The position numbers and the translations under genes were made by a program. From assembly GCF_014207445.1 (NCBI RefSeq), contig NZ_JACHEM010000023.1, positions 1 through 51,877 of the forward strand: a DNA stretch of 51,877 nucleotides, in the 5' to 3' direction. The number at the start of each line of letters is the position of its first letter. Within the stretch, counting starts at the first letter, position 1. Below, in pieces: positions 17,301-24,497 of the stretch. This DNA comes from Streptomyces candidus. GTDB lineage: Bacteria; Actinomycetota; Actinomycetes; Streptomycetales; Streptomycetaceae. The notes below the pieces were generated by a model that saw nothing but the letters and a program-made list of their open reading frames with translations, ran no database searches and had not been told where the DNA came from.

Positions 17301-18237
17301 CACCCGGCTGCCGTTTCAGGTGATCTTCGAGTGCCCGCGTCTGTCGGAGCTCGCGGCACGCATCGACGGTGACGCCGATGCCCTGGTTGGCCGGCTGGTG
17401 CCACTGAACCAGGGTGACGCGAGCAGCCCGGTGTTCTGCTGGCCGGGGCTCGGCGGCTACCCGATGAACCTGCGCCACCTCGCCCGCGAGGCGGCACAGG
17501 GCCGCGCCTTCTACGGTGTGCAGGCCCACGGTCTCAACCCGGGGGAGGACCCGTACGCCACGGTCCGGGAGATGGCCACCGCCGACCTCGCGGAGATCCG
17601 CCGGGCCCAGCCGCACGGCCCGTACACCCTGTGGGGTTACTCCTTCGGCGCCCGGGTCGCCTTCGAGGCCGCCTGGCAGCTGGAGCAGGCGGGCGAGGAG
17701 GTGGCGCAGCTCTTGCTGATCTGCCCGGGCAATCCCAGGGTCCGCCCGGCCGGGGCGACGGCGCACGGCCGTACCGCGTCGTTCACCGACCCGGGGTACG
17801 TCACCATCCTCTTCTCCGTCTTCACCGGCACCATCAGCGGACCCGAACTGGAACACTGCCTGAGCAGGACGCGCGACGAGGAGAGCTTCACCGCCTGCGT
17901 GCGGACAGCGGTCCCCGAGTTGGATCCGGAGACGATCCGCAGGGTCACCCAACTGGTCGGCAGCACCTACGAGTTCGAGTACAGCTTCCGCGAACTGGCC
18001 GAGCGCCGGCTGCTAGCCCCGGTGACCGTCTTTCGAGCCCGTGGCGACGACTACTCCTTCATCGATGCCAGCTCCGGCTACGCCGCGGAGCCTCCGGCGG
18101 TGGTCGACCTTGCCGGGGACCATTACGGAGTGCTCAAGGAGCCGGGGGTCGCCGAGCTGGCACGGGCCATCCGTTCCTCCCTCGCAGGTTCGACGGACTT
18201 CACAGGCCTGGCGCACTCCACAGGCTCGACAAGATGA
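14308..18237 (+). CDS. minA: indigoidine synthetase-type NRPS, A-Ox-T-TE (MinA/IndC/BpsA family)
   Basis: A 1309-residue single-module synthetase. Adenylation motifs: YIYTSGSTGRPKG (about 168-181), NLYGPTETT (about 307), YRTGDLA (about 398), GRADNQVKLRGHRIE (about 415-430). A roughly 400-residue flavin-dependent oxidase (McbC/nitroreductase-like, starting near residue 485) is inserted before the last adenylation motif, LPLSANGKID (about 918). Then come a carrier domain with phosphopantetheine Ser983 in FFASGGNSLS and a thioesterase with Ser1112 in GYSFG and His1272. This A-Ox-T-TE layout is diagnostic of IndC/BpsA/MinA, which oxidises and cyclises L-glutamine. FDAAQWE gives D, A, W at the first pocket positions, compatible with Gln. 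Codon 207 (14926-14928) is TTA. It needs a PPTase encoded elsewhere. Confidence 0.94.
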   Translation: MSTVCQEMAWAGAPARAGVHAGLPDLLIDRARCRPDAVAVTGPARSLTFRELVRGAGGLAARLAGLGIGPDDVVGLYAEPSPDLLTGVWGILFAGGAYLPLSPEYPDDRLRYMMEDSRTRVVVTQEHLAGDLARLAPPGIRVLSLADAVPTDELPSACWGPDSLAYVIYTSGSTGRPKGVMVEHRAVVSQLRWMHTHGHLGEGTTVLQKTPMSFDAAQWEILAPALGGRTVTAAPGSHRDPQALLCAVIAHEVTTLQCVPTLLQALIDTEGLRRCTTLTRLFSGGEALTRQLARAFFAELPGASLVNLYGPTETTINATAHVVDPEAIPEGAGTLPIGTPVDNTPCFILDENLAPTGIGETGELYIGGTQLARGYLHKAEQTRARFVPSPFNPTQRLYRTGDLAHWNPDGTIQFAGRADNQVKLRGHRIELEEVATAIEQHSWVRRAAAVVVDDARTGHQQMVACVELDPKEAALMDQGHDAGHHRSKSGKHQVKAQLADAGLRRADELAGRPVVPLAGSGAAGRQRAAAFARKTYRFYEGGPVGRDDLLKLLAPATVTGDGSKTLDLAGLGEVLRWFGQFHSAGRLLPKYVYASPGALYATQLYLETGGAIAGLAAGVYYHHPLTHTLVRVGDSALVPDAAPLVHFCGRRSAIEPVYRNNIDEVVEFEAGHMLGVLREVLPEYGIDIRPFAHAPATKALLDVADDDHYVGTFALVPHRDAASADSAPGDDVLRDAARGDSVEFYLQVHPGGVTGLAAGQYRYRRGGSLERVCGELVLRKHVIAINQRVYDRASFGISAVSRGGAPWLAYVELGAALHRLQRNDLGIGLMSSGYSSRSGHPLPTATRLDTILADAGHAPADASYFFVGGRVSEEQIHSEGMYEDTVHMKGPTELIKEELGQLLPEYMLPSRVLVLDALPLSANGKIDTRALAASEKVRAPAPDRPYSAPSTPTERRLAEEWRKVLKYERVSAHDEFFASGGNSLSAVALVNAVNRRYGTRLPFQVIFECPRLSELAARIDGDADALVGRLVPLNQGDASSPVFCWPGLGGYPMNLRHLAREAAQGRAFYGVQAHGLNPGEDPYATVREMATADLAEIRRAQPHGPYTLWGYSFGARVAFEAAWQLEQAGEEVAQLLLICPGNPRVRPAGATAHGRTASFTDPGYVTILFSVFTGTISGPELEHCLSRTRDEESFTACVRTAVPELDPETIRRVTQLVGSTYEFEYSFRELAERRLLAPVTVFRARGDDYSFIDASSGYAAEPPAVVDLAGDHYGVLKEPGVAELARAIRSSLAGSTDFTGLAHSTGSTR

Positions 18238-18295
18238 ACGGGCTCGACGTGTGCAACAGGCCCACAGACTGCACAGATCGACGAAGGGCCTCCCC

Positions 18296-18529
18296 ATGCC
18301 CCACCTCACCATCAAGCACTTTCCGAAAAACTTCACCCCAGCGCAGGAACGCGAGCTCGCCCATGCGCTCACCACGCTGATCGCGGAGCACTTCGGCACG
18401 CCCCCCGGGGCCGTGTCCATCTCCACGGAAGCCGTCGATCCGAAGGAGTGGCGGACCTCCGTCTACGCACCCGAGATCCAGGGCCGACGCGCGACGCTCC
18501 TCAAGTACCCGGACTACGCACAGGAATGA
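18296..18529 (+). CDS. PptA-like tautomerase
   Basis: A 77-residue member of the 4-oxalocrotonate tautomerase superfamily, the same length as E. coli PptA. It begins MPHLTIKHFP, so Met removal exposes the catalytic Pro1; SISTEAVDPKEW, APEI and LLKYPDY also follow the PptA pattern. It lies 58 bases after the NRPS and its stop overlaps the next start (ATGA), so it belongs to the operon. Such enzymes interconvert keto and enol forms using the N-terminal proline. I do not recall a tautomerase among the reported essential min genes. A role in tautomerising the NRPS-derived dione or the C-nucleoside base is inference. Confidence 0.85.
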   Translation: MPHLTIKHFPKNFTPAQERELAHALTTLIAEHFGTPPGAVSISTEAVDPKEWRTSVYAPEIQGRRATLLKYPDYAQE

Positions 18530-19515
18530 CGAGAACTCAGATGACGCGATCTTCCTCCCTCCCGCCCCGCTCCGTCCCGCACACCCCCATCCCGCTGGTC
18601 TATTCCGACGAGGTCGCCGAAGCCCTCCACGCGGGTGACCCGGTGGTGGCCCTGGAATCCAACGTCATCACCCATGGCCTCCCCTACCCCGACAACGCCG
18701 CCACGGCCCGCAAGGTCGAGGCCGCCGTCCGCACAGGCGGCGCCGTCCCCGCGACCATCGGCGTGGACGAAGGGCGCCTCCTCATCGGGCTGAGCGAGGA
18801 CGACATCGAGCGTTTCGCGTCCACGCCCGGCATTCCCAAGGTGAGCAGTCGTGACCTTCCGGTGGTTCTCGCCCGGGGCGGGAAGGGCGCCACCACGGTG
18901 GCCTCCTCGCTGGTCGCAGCCGAGTTGGCGGGACTCCCGTTTTTCGCCTCCGCGGGAATCGGCGGCGTGCACCGGGGCGCCCAGGCGACGATGGACATTT
19001 CCTCCGACCTTGTGCAGTTCACCCGTAGCAAGGTGGCGGTGGTCTGCGCCGGCGCGAAGAACATCCTCGACCTGGGGCTGACGATGGAGTACCTGGAGAC
19101 CCAGTGCGTGCCGCTCCTGTCGTACCGCTCGGACGACTTCCCGGCGTTCTACTGCGCGTCGAGCGGCATCCGAAGCCCGCACCGGATCGACGACGAGGAG
19201 GTCATCGCACGTGTGATCGAGAACCACTGGGCGACCGGCAGCAACAGCTCCGTCGTCATCACCACACCGCCGCGCCCGGAGGACGCGGTGGACAGCGAGG
19301 TCGCCGAGGCAGCCCTACGAGAAGCGCTTGCGGACGCCGAGCGGGACGGTATCCGCGGCAACGCACTCACCAAGTACCTGATGCGGGCGATCGACAGGAC
19401 GACCGGAGGGCGGACCTCGCAGGCGAACATGGCGGTTCTGATCAGCACGGCCGAGACCGGGGGACGGCTCGCGGCAGCTCACGCGAGGCTGCGCCGGGAA
19501 GCAGCCGCCCAGTAA
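18526..19515 (+). CDS. minB: pseudouridine-5'-phosphate glycosidase homologue (C-glycosynthase, MinB/IndA-like)
   Basis: A 329-residue PsuG-family enzyme. PsuG reversibly splits pseudouridine 5'-phosphate into uracil and ribose 5-phosphate, and in min/ind clusters the homologue (MinB/IndA) is proposed to form the C-nucleoside bond. Key residues are present: Glu in VVALESNVITHGLPYP, Lys in GGKGATTVA, and the Schiff-base Lys in VVCAGAKNILDLG, followed by LTMEYLET. GSNSSVVITTPP and the C-terminal NALTKYLM also match. The ATG at 18526 overlaps the tautomerase stop; an ATG at 18541 is an alternative that shortens the protein by five residues. It is the last gene of the operon. Confidence 0.9.
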   Translation: MTRTQMTRSSSLPPRSVPHTPIPLVYSDEVAEALHAGDPVVALESNVITHGLPYPDNAATARKVEAAVRTGGAVPATIGVDEGRLLIGLSEDDIERFASTPGIPKVSSRDLPVVLARGGKGATTVASSLVAAELAGLPFFASAGIGGVHRGAQATMDISSDLVQFTRSKVAVVCAGAKNILDLGLTMEYLETQCVPLLSYRSDDFPAFYCASSGIRSPHRIDDEEVIARVIENHWATGSNSSVVITTPPRPEDAVDSEVAEAALREALADAERDGIRGNALTKYLMRAIDRTTGGRTSQANMAVLISTAETGGRLAAAHARLRREAAAQ

Positions 19516-19798
19516 CGTACCTACCCCTCCGTCCCGATCCCGCCCCGCGCCGCCCACCCCCTGCGCGTCCTGCTGGTCCTGCCCAACCTTGCAGTCAATC
19601 GCTTACGAGCGGACTACTGACGTGCTCGCGCACAACGCCGAGAGCGTGCCCGCATCCGCAGCGAGGAAGGGCATCCGCTGGGGCGGACGCCCACTCACAG
19701 CCTGACCGCTCAACCCGGTGGCCGGAAACGATCACCGGGCAGCTCAGCCATCGGCCACGCCTGTCGGGCCGGGAGTGGTGGGACAGGGGTAGCCGATG
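19516..19798. other. convergent intergenic region
   Basis: Lies between the end of the biosynthetic operon and a minus-strand membrane-protein gene. A short frame (IAYERTTDVLAHNAES...) is open near 19600-19705 but has no start or recognised family. No strong hairpin was found by eye. Confidence 0.35.
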
Positions 19799-20320
19799 TC
19801 AAGGACGTGGCAGGGGGTATGCCTGCCCCCGTGCCCGGTGCCGCTTTGTGTACGACCAGGTCACCGCGGTCATCAGGGCCGGGATGGCGAACAGCGGGGC
19901 GAAAGCGAACCCCCAGACGGTCTGTGTCGTATCGCTCGACATGTACGTCTGGCTCTCGACGGTGAAAGCGACCACAAGTTGCCACAGGGCCACCAGAACC
20001 AGGACACCCGAGGCGGTCCAGGCCAGCGGGGTGAGGATCCTGGGGTGCAGCGGCCGCCACCGGTCACTGACGAGGAGCAGCGGAAACAGGGCGGCCAGCT
20101 CGGCAAGGACGGAGAGGCCGACGACGTATCCGATGCCCCAGCCTGGGATGCCGAAGACGTCGCGCAGCACCCGGTCGCTGTAGCCCACATAGACACCGGA
20201 TGCCATGGCGATGCGCCACAGGCCGGACGGGACGGCGCACAGGGCGATGGCGTGGGCGGCGCGGCGAGCCCAGACAGGCGCAGGTGCGGAGGCGGAGAGA
20301 GGTGCGGTCGCTGTCGTCAT
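19799..20320 (-). CDS. hypothetical four-helix membrane protein
   Basis: A 173-residue integral membrane protein of unknown function. The ATG at 20320 gives MTTATAPLSASAPAPVWARRAAH, and four hydrophobic segments follow: around AHAIALCAVPSGLWRIAMASG, IGYVVGLSVLAELAALFPLLLV, ILTPLAWTASGVLVLVALWQL and TVWGFAFAPLFAIPALMTAV. The short C-terminus is basic (SYTKRHRARGQ), placing it in the cytoplasm by the positive-inside rule. It stands alone. The frame stays open upstream of 20320 but that extension is Pro/Arg-rich and unlike a coding N-terminus. I do not assign a family. Confidence 0.7.
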   Translation of the reverse strand: MTTATAPLSASAPAPVWARRAAHAIALCAVPSGLWRIAMASGVYVGYSDRVLRDVFGIPGWGIGYVVGLSVLAELAALFPLLLVSDRWRPLHPRILTPLAWTASGVLVLVALWQLVVAFTVESQTYMSSDTTQTVWGFAFAPLFAIPALMTAVTWSYTKRHRARGQAYPLPRP

Positions 20321-20598
20321 GACTACATGCTGGCCCTGGACAGGGCGGCCGCGCTTCGTCCGGTACGGCGGACCGTATCCGCCCTGCGGAGGAGGGAGCG
20401 CCCGCCGAGGGAGGACCTGAGGAGGGCTGATCGAGAACCTCGCGACCAACCCGGTGAACGTTCGCGGTCACACTAGGGGGACCGCATCGCGAGCATATGA
20501 GGAAGCGCATACACCGCCGCAACAAAACATCGCCTTCAGTAGAGACATGCGTCCGACGGTGTCCCTGCCCCGGGGCGCGAGGATTTCCAGGAACGAAC

Positions 20599-20793
20599 AT
20601 GAAGTCACTTCTCCGGCCGGCCGCCCGCCTGCTGGCCGCGGGCGGCGCCGCCGTGGCGCTCCTCATCGGCTTCACCGCCGGCGCCCAAGCCAGAGAACTG
20701 GCACCGCAGTGTGCTGGCGGTTGTATCCAGGGGGCACCGGACGCCTCCGCGGCAGAGGCTGCGGGCACCGACGGCAACTGGGAACCTCACTGA
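20599..20793 (+). CDS. small secreted peptide with two cysteines
   Basis: A 64-residue product starting MKSLLRPAARLLAAGG and continuing with a hydrophobic core and a signal-peptidase site near AGAQA (about residue 30). The mature part, about 34 residues, is acidic and holds two close cysteines in PQCAGGCIQG, suitable for a disulfide loop. AGGAAC precedes the ATG. A strong hairpin terminator lies about 110 bases downstream. No family was recognised; no processing, export or immunity gene is adjacent. Confidence 0.6.
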   Translation: MKSLLRPAARLLAAGGAAVALLIGFTAGAQARELAPQCAGGCIQGAPDASAAEAAGTDGNWEPH

Positions 20794-20902
20794 AGAGGTT
20801 CTCCTGCACGGTCCAGGTGATGAACCGCCTGTAAAGCGTGCTGCGTTTGCCGATGACCGGTGTGTGAGTCGGCATGTACAGGCGGCAGTCCGGAGGTGAG
20901 TG

Positions 20903-20938
20903 AGGGCCGTCCCCGAAGAACTCGGGGTGCACGGCCCT
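20903..20938. terminator. hairpin terminator between convergent transcripts
   Basis: AGGGCCGT at 20903-20910 pairs with ACGGCCCT at 20931-20938, with an inner CCCCGA/TCGGGG pairing. It sits between the plus-strand small secreted peptide gene and the minus-strand MFS gene, so it can serve both. Confidence 0.75.
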
Positions 20939-21000
20939 GGCAGTCGTCGGGGAAGACCGGAAGAGACCGGTCCATGTTGCGCAGGTTTTCGGTCATCAGG

Positions 21001-22257
21001 TCATGGCCTCCTGAGGAGTGACGGCGGGGCTTTCCGAGTGCTGCTGACGACGTGTGCCGGCAGCACGCGTTCGGCGCACAGCAGGATCGCGGCGCCGGTC
21101 AGGACCAGTAGCGCCAGGACCGTCCACAGGTGCCATTGTCCGGCGTCGAGCAGGAATCCCAGCAGCATGGGCGCGATGGTGCGGCAGACGGACCAGGACA
21201 GCTGATAGGCCGACAGGTACCGTCCCCGCAGGTGATCGGGGGCGGCCTGGATCGACAGGCTCTGCGACGGTGCGGAGTGGACGAGTTCACCGACGGTGTA
21301 GAGGACCGCGACCGCCAGGACGGCGACGATGGTGCCGGTCCCGCTGGTCAGTTGGGGAAGGACCGCGAAGGCGGCGAAGGACAGCGCGAAGATGACTGCG
21401 CCGGACGCGGCCGTGCGGGTGCGTCTGCCGCGCAGGGTCAGGTGGGCGACCGGGACACCGAGCGCGGCGACCAGAATGGTGTTGAGCGCGAATACGGTCC
21501 CGGCCACGGCGTCGGGGAGGCCGACGTCGCGGGTGAGGAAGATGGGTAGGGCGATGGCCTGGGTGGTGTACCCGAAGGCAATCAGGAAGTTGGCTGCCGT
21601 GATGAGCAGGTAAGGCCGGTCGGTGAGTACCTGCCGGTATCCGTCCCGGGCCCCCTGCGGCCCCCTTGCCCCGCCGGGGACGCTCGGAAGCCGGGCCACC
21701 AGCACCGCGGCGATGGCGAAGACCGCGGCCAGGACCATGGCGGCGCTGATGAAGCCGGCGCTACCGTTCCACGCCAGCATGCCCGCCGCCGCCAGGCTGC
21801 CGAATCCCATGCCAGCGTTGCGCAGGCTGCGGTCCCATGCCAGCAGCCGGTCGCGCTCGGCGCCTTCGGCGATCTCCCCGATGAGAGCGTGCAAGCTGGG
21901 CGAGGAGGCCCACATCCCCACCGCGACGACCAGGGCGACCATCAGGAATGCGGGATAGGAGTCAGCGAACGGGTAGGCGGCGAACCCGGCCGCCCGCAAC
22001 GCGAGCACGCCGATGAGCACCCGGCGGCCGCTGAACCGGTCGATGAGGACGCCTGCCACCGGCATGAACGCCAGAGCGCAGAGCCCGGCGATGGTCAGGC
22101 CCGCGCCGATCGATGTCAGCGACAGGCCGGTGAGCGAGTGGATGAACAGCATCGTCAGCGGCACGTATATGCCGTCGCCGATCGAGCTGACCAGGCTTGC
22201 GGCGATGAGCCGGCGGCGGGTGCAAACGCCGGGTTCAGCGGACGTCGAGCAGTGCAC
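21001..22257 (-). CDS. MFS transporter
   Basis: A 418-residue major facilitator with about twelve membrane helices. The N-half carries IGDGIYVPLTMLFI and AGVLIDRFSGRRVLIG (the loop 2-3 signature), and the C-half VPVAHLTLRGRRTRTAASG and GELVHSAPSQSLSIQAAPDHLRGRYLSAYQLSW, typical of drug-exporter-like MFS proteins. The GTG start at 22257 overlaps the end of the upstream DsbA-like gene by about 23 bases, so the two are coupled and both lie under the divergent MarR regulator. Export of a toxic electrophile or antibiotic is the likely role; the substrate is unknown. Confidence 0.88.
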   Translation of the reverse strand: MHCSTSAEPGVCTRRRLIAASLVSSIGDGIYVPLTMLFIHSLTGLSLTSIGAGLTIAGLCALAFMPVAGVLIDRFSGRRVLIGVLALRAAGFAAYPFADSYPAFLMVALVVAVGMWASSPSLHALIGEIAEGAERDRLLAWDRSLRNAGMGFGSLAAAGMLAWNGSAGFISAAMVLAAVFAIAAVLVARLPSVPGGARGPQGARDGYRQVLTDRPYLLITAANFLIAFGYTTQAIALPIFLTRDVGLPDAVAGTVFALNTILVAALGVPVAHLTLRGRRTRTAASGAVIFALSFAAFAVLPQLTSGTGTIVAVLAVAVLYTVGELVHSAPSQSLSIQAAPDHLRGRYLSAYQLSWSVCRTIAPMLLGFLLDAGQWHLWTVLALLVLTGAAILLCAERVLPAHVVSSTRKAPPSLLRRP

Positions 22258-22861
22258 CGCGTCCCCGCTTCAGCTCGGCGAATGCTCCCATCCCGGCCAG
22301 GGTCCGAATGGCCTGGAACAGCCGGATTGCCTCCTCGCCTTTGGGTATGGAGGTGAGGACAGGGCCGAAGAAGCCGACGCCGTCCACGGTGACGACGGGG
22401 GTGCCGGCCTCTTCGCCGACCGCCTCCTGCCCGCCCTGGTGACTGGCGCGCAAGGCAGCGTCGAATGCGTCGCTGTGCGCGGCCTTGGCCAGGGACGCGG
22501 GCAGTCCCAGCTCTGCGAGGGACGCGGCGATGACCGGGTCGTAGTCCTTGTTGCGCTCCACGTGGATGCGGCGGCCGAGTGCGGCGTAGAGCCCGCGCAG
22601 GACGGCGTTGCCGTGGAGGGCTTCGGCGGCTGCGCACACCCGGGCCGGGCCCCAGGCCCGGTCGTTGAACTCGCGGTACCAGGGCTCGAGTTCGCGGTGC
22701 TCGTTGAGAACGGACAGGCTCATGATCCGGAAGCGCAGGTCGATCGGCTGAAGTCGTTCGACCTCGAGCAGCCACTGGGAGGCTACCCAGGCGAAGGGGC
22801 ATGTGGCATCGAAGTAGAGGACGACCGGCGTGGCGGCCCAAGGAGCAGATTTACCTTCCAT
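22235..22861 (-). CDS. DsbA-family oxidoreductase (mycothiol-dependent nitroreductase Rv2466c-like)
   Basis: A 208-residue thioredoxin-fold protein of the DsbA/FrnE group found in actinobacteria. VVLYFDATCPFAWVASQWLLEVE holds the N-terminal active cysteine, and the C-terminal GTPVVTVDGVGFFGPVLTSIPKGEEA carries the cis-proline region. Mycobacterial Rv2466c is a mycothiol-dependent reductase of electrophiles. The ATG at 22861 lies inside a perfect 20-base palindrome and has no Shine-Dalgarno sequence upstream, so a leaderless transcript is likely. It is followed by the overlapping MFS exporter gene; together they suggest reduce-and-export detoxification under MarR control. Confidence 0.82.
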   Translation of the reverse strand: MEGKSAPWAATPVVLYFDATCPFAWVASQWLLEVERLQPIDLRFRIMSLSVLNEHRELEPWYREFNDRAWGPARVCAAAEALHGNAVLRGLYAALGRRIHVERNKDYDPVIAASLAELGLPASLAKAAHSDAFDAALRASHQGGQEAVGEEAGTPVVTVDGVGFFGPVLTSIPKGEEAIRLFQAIRTLAGMGAFAELKRGRGALLDVR

Positions 22862-22890
22862 GGAAGGTAACTTATCATCCGTGGAAGATA
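22851..22890. promoter_or_regulatory. two palindromic MarR operator boxes in the divergent promoter
   Basis: Box 1, TTACCTTCCATGGAAGGTAA (22851-22870), is a perfect 20-base palindrome that contains the start codon of the DsbA-like gene. Box 2 at about 22873-22890 (TATCATCC-GTGG-AAGATA) is a near-palindrome of the same pattern. Both lie in the 39-base gap between the DsbA-like gene and the divergent marR gene, so bound MarR would block both promoters. Confidence 0.82.
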
Positions 22891-22900
22891 TAATGAAGAC

Positions 22901-23401
22901 ATGCAGACTGACGCCGTCACCGCCATCGTCGAACAGTGGAATCACGAGCGCCCCGACCTGGACGCGGCACCGATGCTCGTCATCGGCAGGCTCCTCCGCC
23001 TCACAGACACACTGGACCAACGGCTGCGCCCGCCCTTCCGGGCCGCAGGCCTGGGCAGCGGAGACTTCGATGTGCTGGCGGCGCTCCGACGTTCAGGGGA
23101 GCCCTACGCACTGTCCGCAGGCGAGCTCAGCCGCACCGTCCTGGTCACCACCGGCGCCATCAGCAAGCGGGTCGACCGACTGTCAGCCCGCCGCCTGGTC
23201 AGCAGATCCGTCGCCGAGAGCGACTCGCGCGGACGCCTCATCACCCTCACCGCCGAGGGCGTCGAACTGACCGACAAACTTATCGCCGTCCACCTGGAGA
23301 ACCAGCGACTGCTCCTCTCCGGGCTCGGCGCGGACGAGCAGACTCAGCTTGCTGACCTACTCGAACGACTCGCTTCGACACTGGCCGCAAGGGATGACTA
23401 A
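22901..23401 (+). CDS. MarR-family transcriptional regulator
   Basis: A 166-residue winged-helix regulator of normal MarR length. The recognition region LSAGELSRTVLVTTGAISKRVDRLSARRLVSR and wing SDSRGRLITLTAEG are clear, flanked by dimerisation helices (VIGRLLRLTDTLDQRLRP and LENQRLLLSGLGADEQ). The ATG at 22901 is ten bases after operator box 2. It is divergent from the DsbA-like/MFS operon and is expected to repress that operon and itself, with release by a small ligand or thiol oxidation; only the geometry and operators are directly visible. Confidence 0.92.
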   Translation: MQTDAVTAIVEQWNHERPDLDAAPMLVIGRLLRLTDTLDQRLRPPFRAAGLGSGDFDVLAALRRSGEPYALSAGELSRTVLVTTGAISKRVDRLSARRLVSRSVAESDSRGRLITLTAEGVELTDKLIAVHLENQRLLLSGLGADEQTQLADLLERLASTLAARDD

Positions 23402-23740
23402 CGAGTTGGCGAGTGATAGCGGCTGATGCGTGTTTCTCCTGGCGGTGTCTGTTGTCAGCCGGTGGCGGTGCGGTCGGCGGTCGGAGACGGGGTTGGCGAT
23501 GGCTCGGTAAGTGGCGGGCAGGGTCTCGCGCCGGTGGGGCCAGAGGGTCAGTTGCTTCCCTCGTTTATGGTCGGCAAGGGCGTGTTCGACGGTGATGCGC
23601 TTGGAGGAATGCCGGTGGCGTGCCCGTAGGCGGGCTGCGAGGACCTCGGGTGGGCTGATCTTGTTTCCCTTCCATGGTGGGGTGATGGCCTGGCCGCATG
23701 ACGCGCGCCCAGTCGGACGGCGGCCATCCGGAATGCGCGA
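23402..23740 (-). pseudogene. transposase C-terminal remnant (DDE_Tnp_4 / IS5-like)
   Basis: The minus strand encodes NKISPPEVLAARLRARHRHSS, KRITVEHALADHKRGKQLTL and HRRETLPATYRAIANPVSDR, the C-terminal end of a DDE_Tnp_4 transposase with the catalytic-region EHA motif. The N-terminal two thirds, including the first two catalytic aspartates, are missing, and the frame runs on past the normal end. No intact inverted repeats were found. An insertion-sequence scar. Confidence 0.65.
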
Positions 23741-23742
23741 GA

Positions 23743-23907
23743 TCAGCAAGCGACGGGACGGGGAGCCTCAACCCCCTCGATGCCCCGCTTCGGCAGCCGC
23801 TCTCGTTGATCGGTCGACAGCTGCGCCCACGTGCCCGGCTCCTGCTGCCGCCACCGCCACTTGCCCACGTCGTCGCCCTCGAAGACGACGCCCGGCGCAC
23901 CCTCTCA
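23743..23907 (-). pseudogene. helicase-associated (HA) domain remnant
   Basis: The minus strand reads EGAPGVVFEGDDVGKWRWRQ, then QEPGTWAQLSTDQRERLPKRGIEG and a stop. This is a single helicase-associated repeat (WxxxQ...W..L...Q..RL..LG pattern), as found in tandem at the C-terminus of large Streptomyces helicases common on plasmids and chromosome ends. The helicase core is absent. It directly abuts the transposase remnant, so insertion probably caused the truncation. Confidence 0.6.
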
Positions 23908-24173
23908 GGATGCGGGTCGTCTCCGTCGCGGCCGTGACCCGGCCGCACAGCGGCTGCGCGTGAGGAAGCTGGACGGCACGGCCGTACCGTAGGCGAGCCT
24001 ACCGGCGCCGCGGTTGGCGGAACGGGCGAGTACGGCGCGACCCTGTGAACGAGCCAACACGGGCTGTGGCGCTCAACTCCCTTGGACGTGTTGGTCGTCG
24101 ACGGCCGATCCCGGCAGAGGGTCGCTAACATGGCTACGGATCACGGATCACGGACGCAATGATGGGGTGGGGC

Positions 24174-24482
24174 ATGGCACGCGACGAGTGTGACGAGGGC
24201 TGGCTGGATCTGGCTGACGCCATCGAGGTGTTGCGATCCCAGTTGTCGGAGGCACAGCACCGCGGTCAGGACTCCTCCTTGCGCTTCGTGCTGGGTGAGA
24301 TCACGGCGGAGTTCGAGATCGAACTGGTCCGGGCGAAGAACGGCGGCGGAAAGCTCCGGTTCGGCGTCGTGGAGGCCGACGCCCGGGGGGAACGCTCGGC
24401 ACGGTCCACCCAGCGCGTGACTCTGCGCCTGAATCCGGAGCGGCGCGGTGGCGGAGACGTGGCCGTGGGCGACGTCGAATAG
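24174..24482 (+). CDS. Trypco2 (trypsin-co-occurring domain 2) protein
   Basis: A 102-residue protein with the trypsin-co-occurring domain: LDLADAIEVLRSQLSEAQ, SSLRFVLGEITAEFEIEL, GGKLRFGVVEADARG and the final TQRVTLRLNPE. This small domain is known from NTP-dependent bacterial conflict systems, next to trypsin-STAND proteins, and is thought to bind or regulate the protease arm. It ends 15 bases before such a protein. The ATG at 24174 follows GGGGTGGGG; ATGs at 24159 and 24162 are alternatives adding up to five residues. Confidence 0.8.
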   Translation: MARDECDEGWLDLADAIEVLRSQLSEAQHRGQDSSLRFVLGEITAEFEIELVRAKNGGGKLRFGVVEADARGERSARSTQRVTLRLNPERRGGGDVAVGDVE

Positions 24483-24497
24483 TCCGGGGACGCGTTC

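Noticed and set aside
20800..20902. Minus-strand frame RLYMPTHTPVIGKRSTLYRRFITWTVQENLF
   Set aside because: It looks somewhat protein-like, but is short, without start, family or neighbours, and overlaps the 3' region of a secreted-peptide gene. Not enough to call a remnant.
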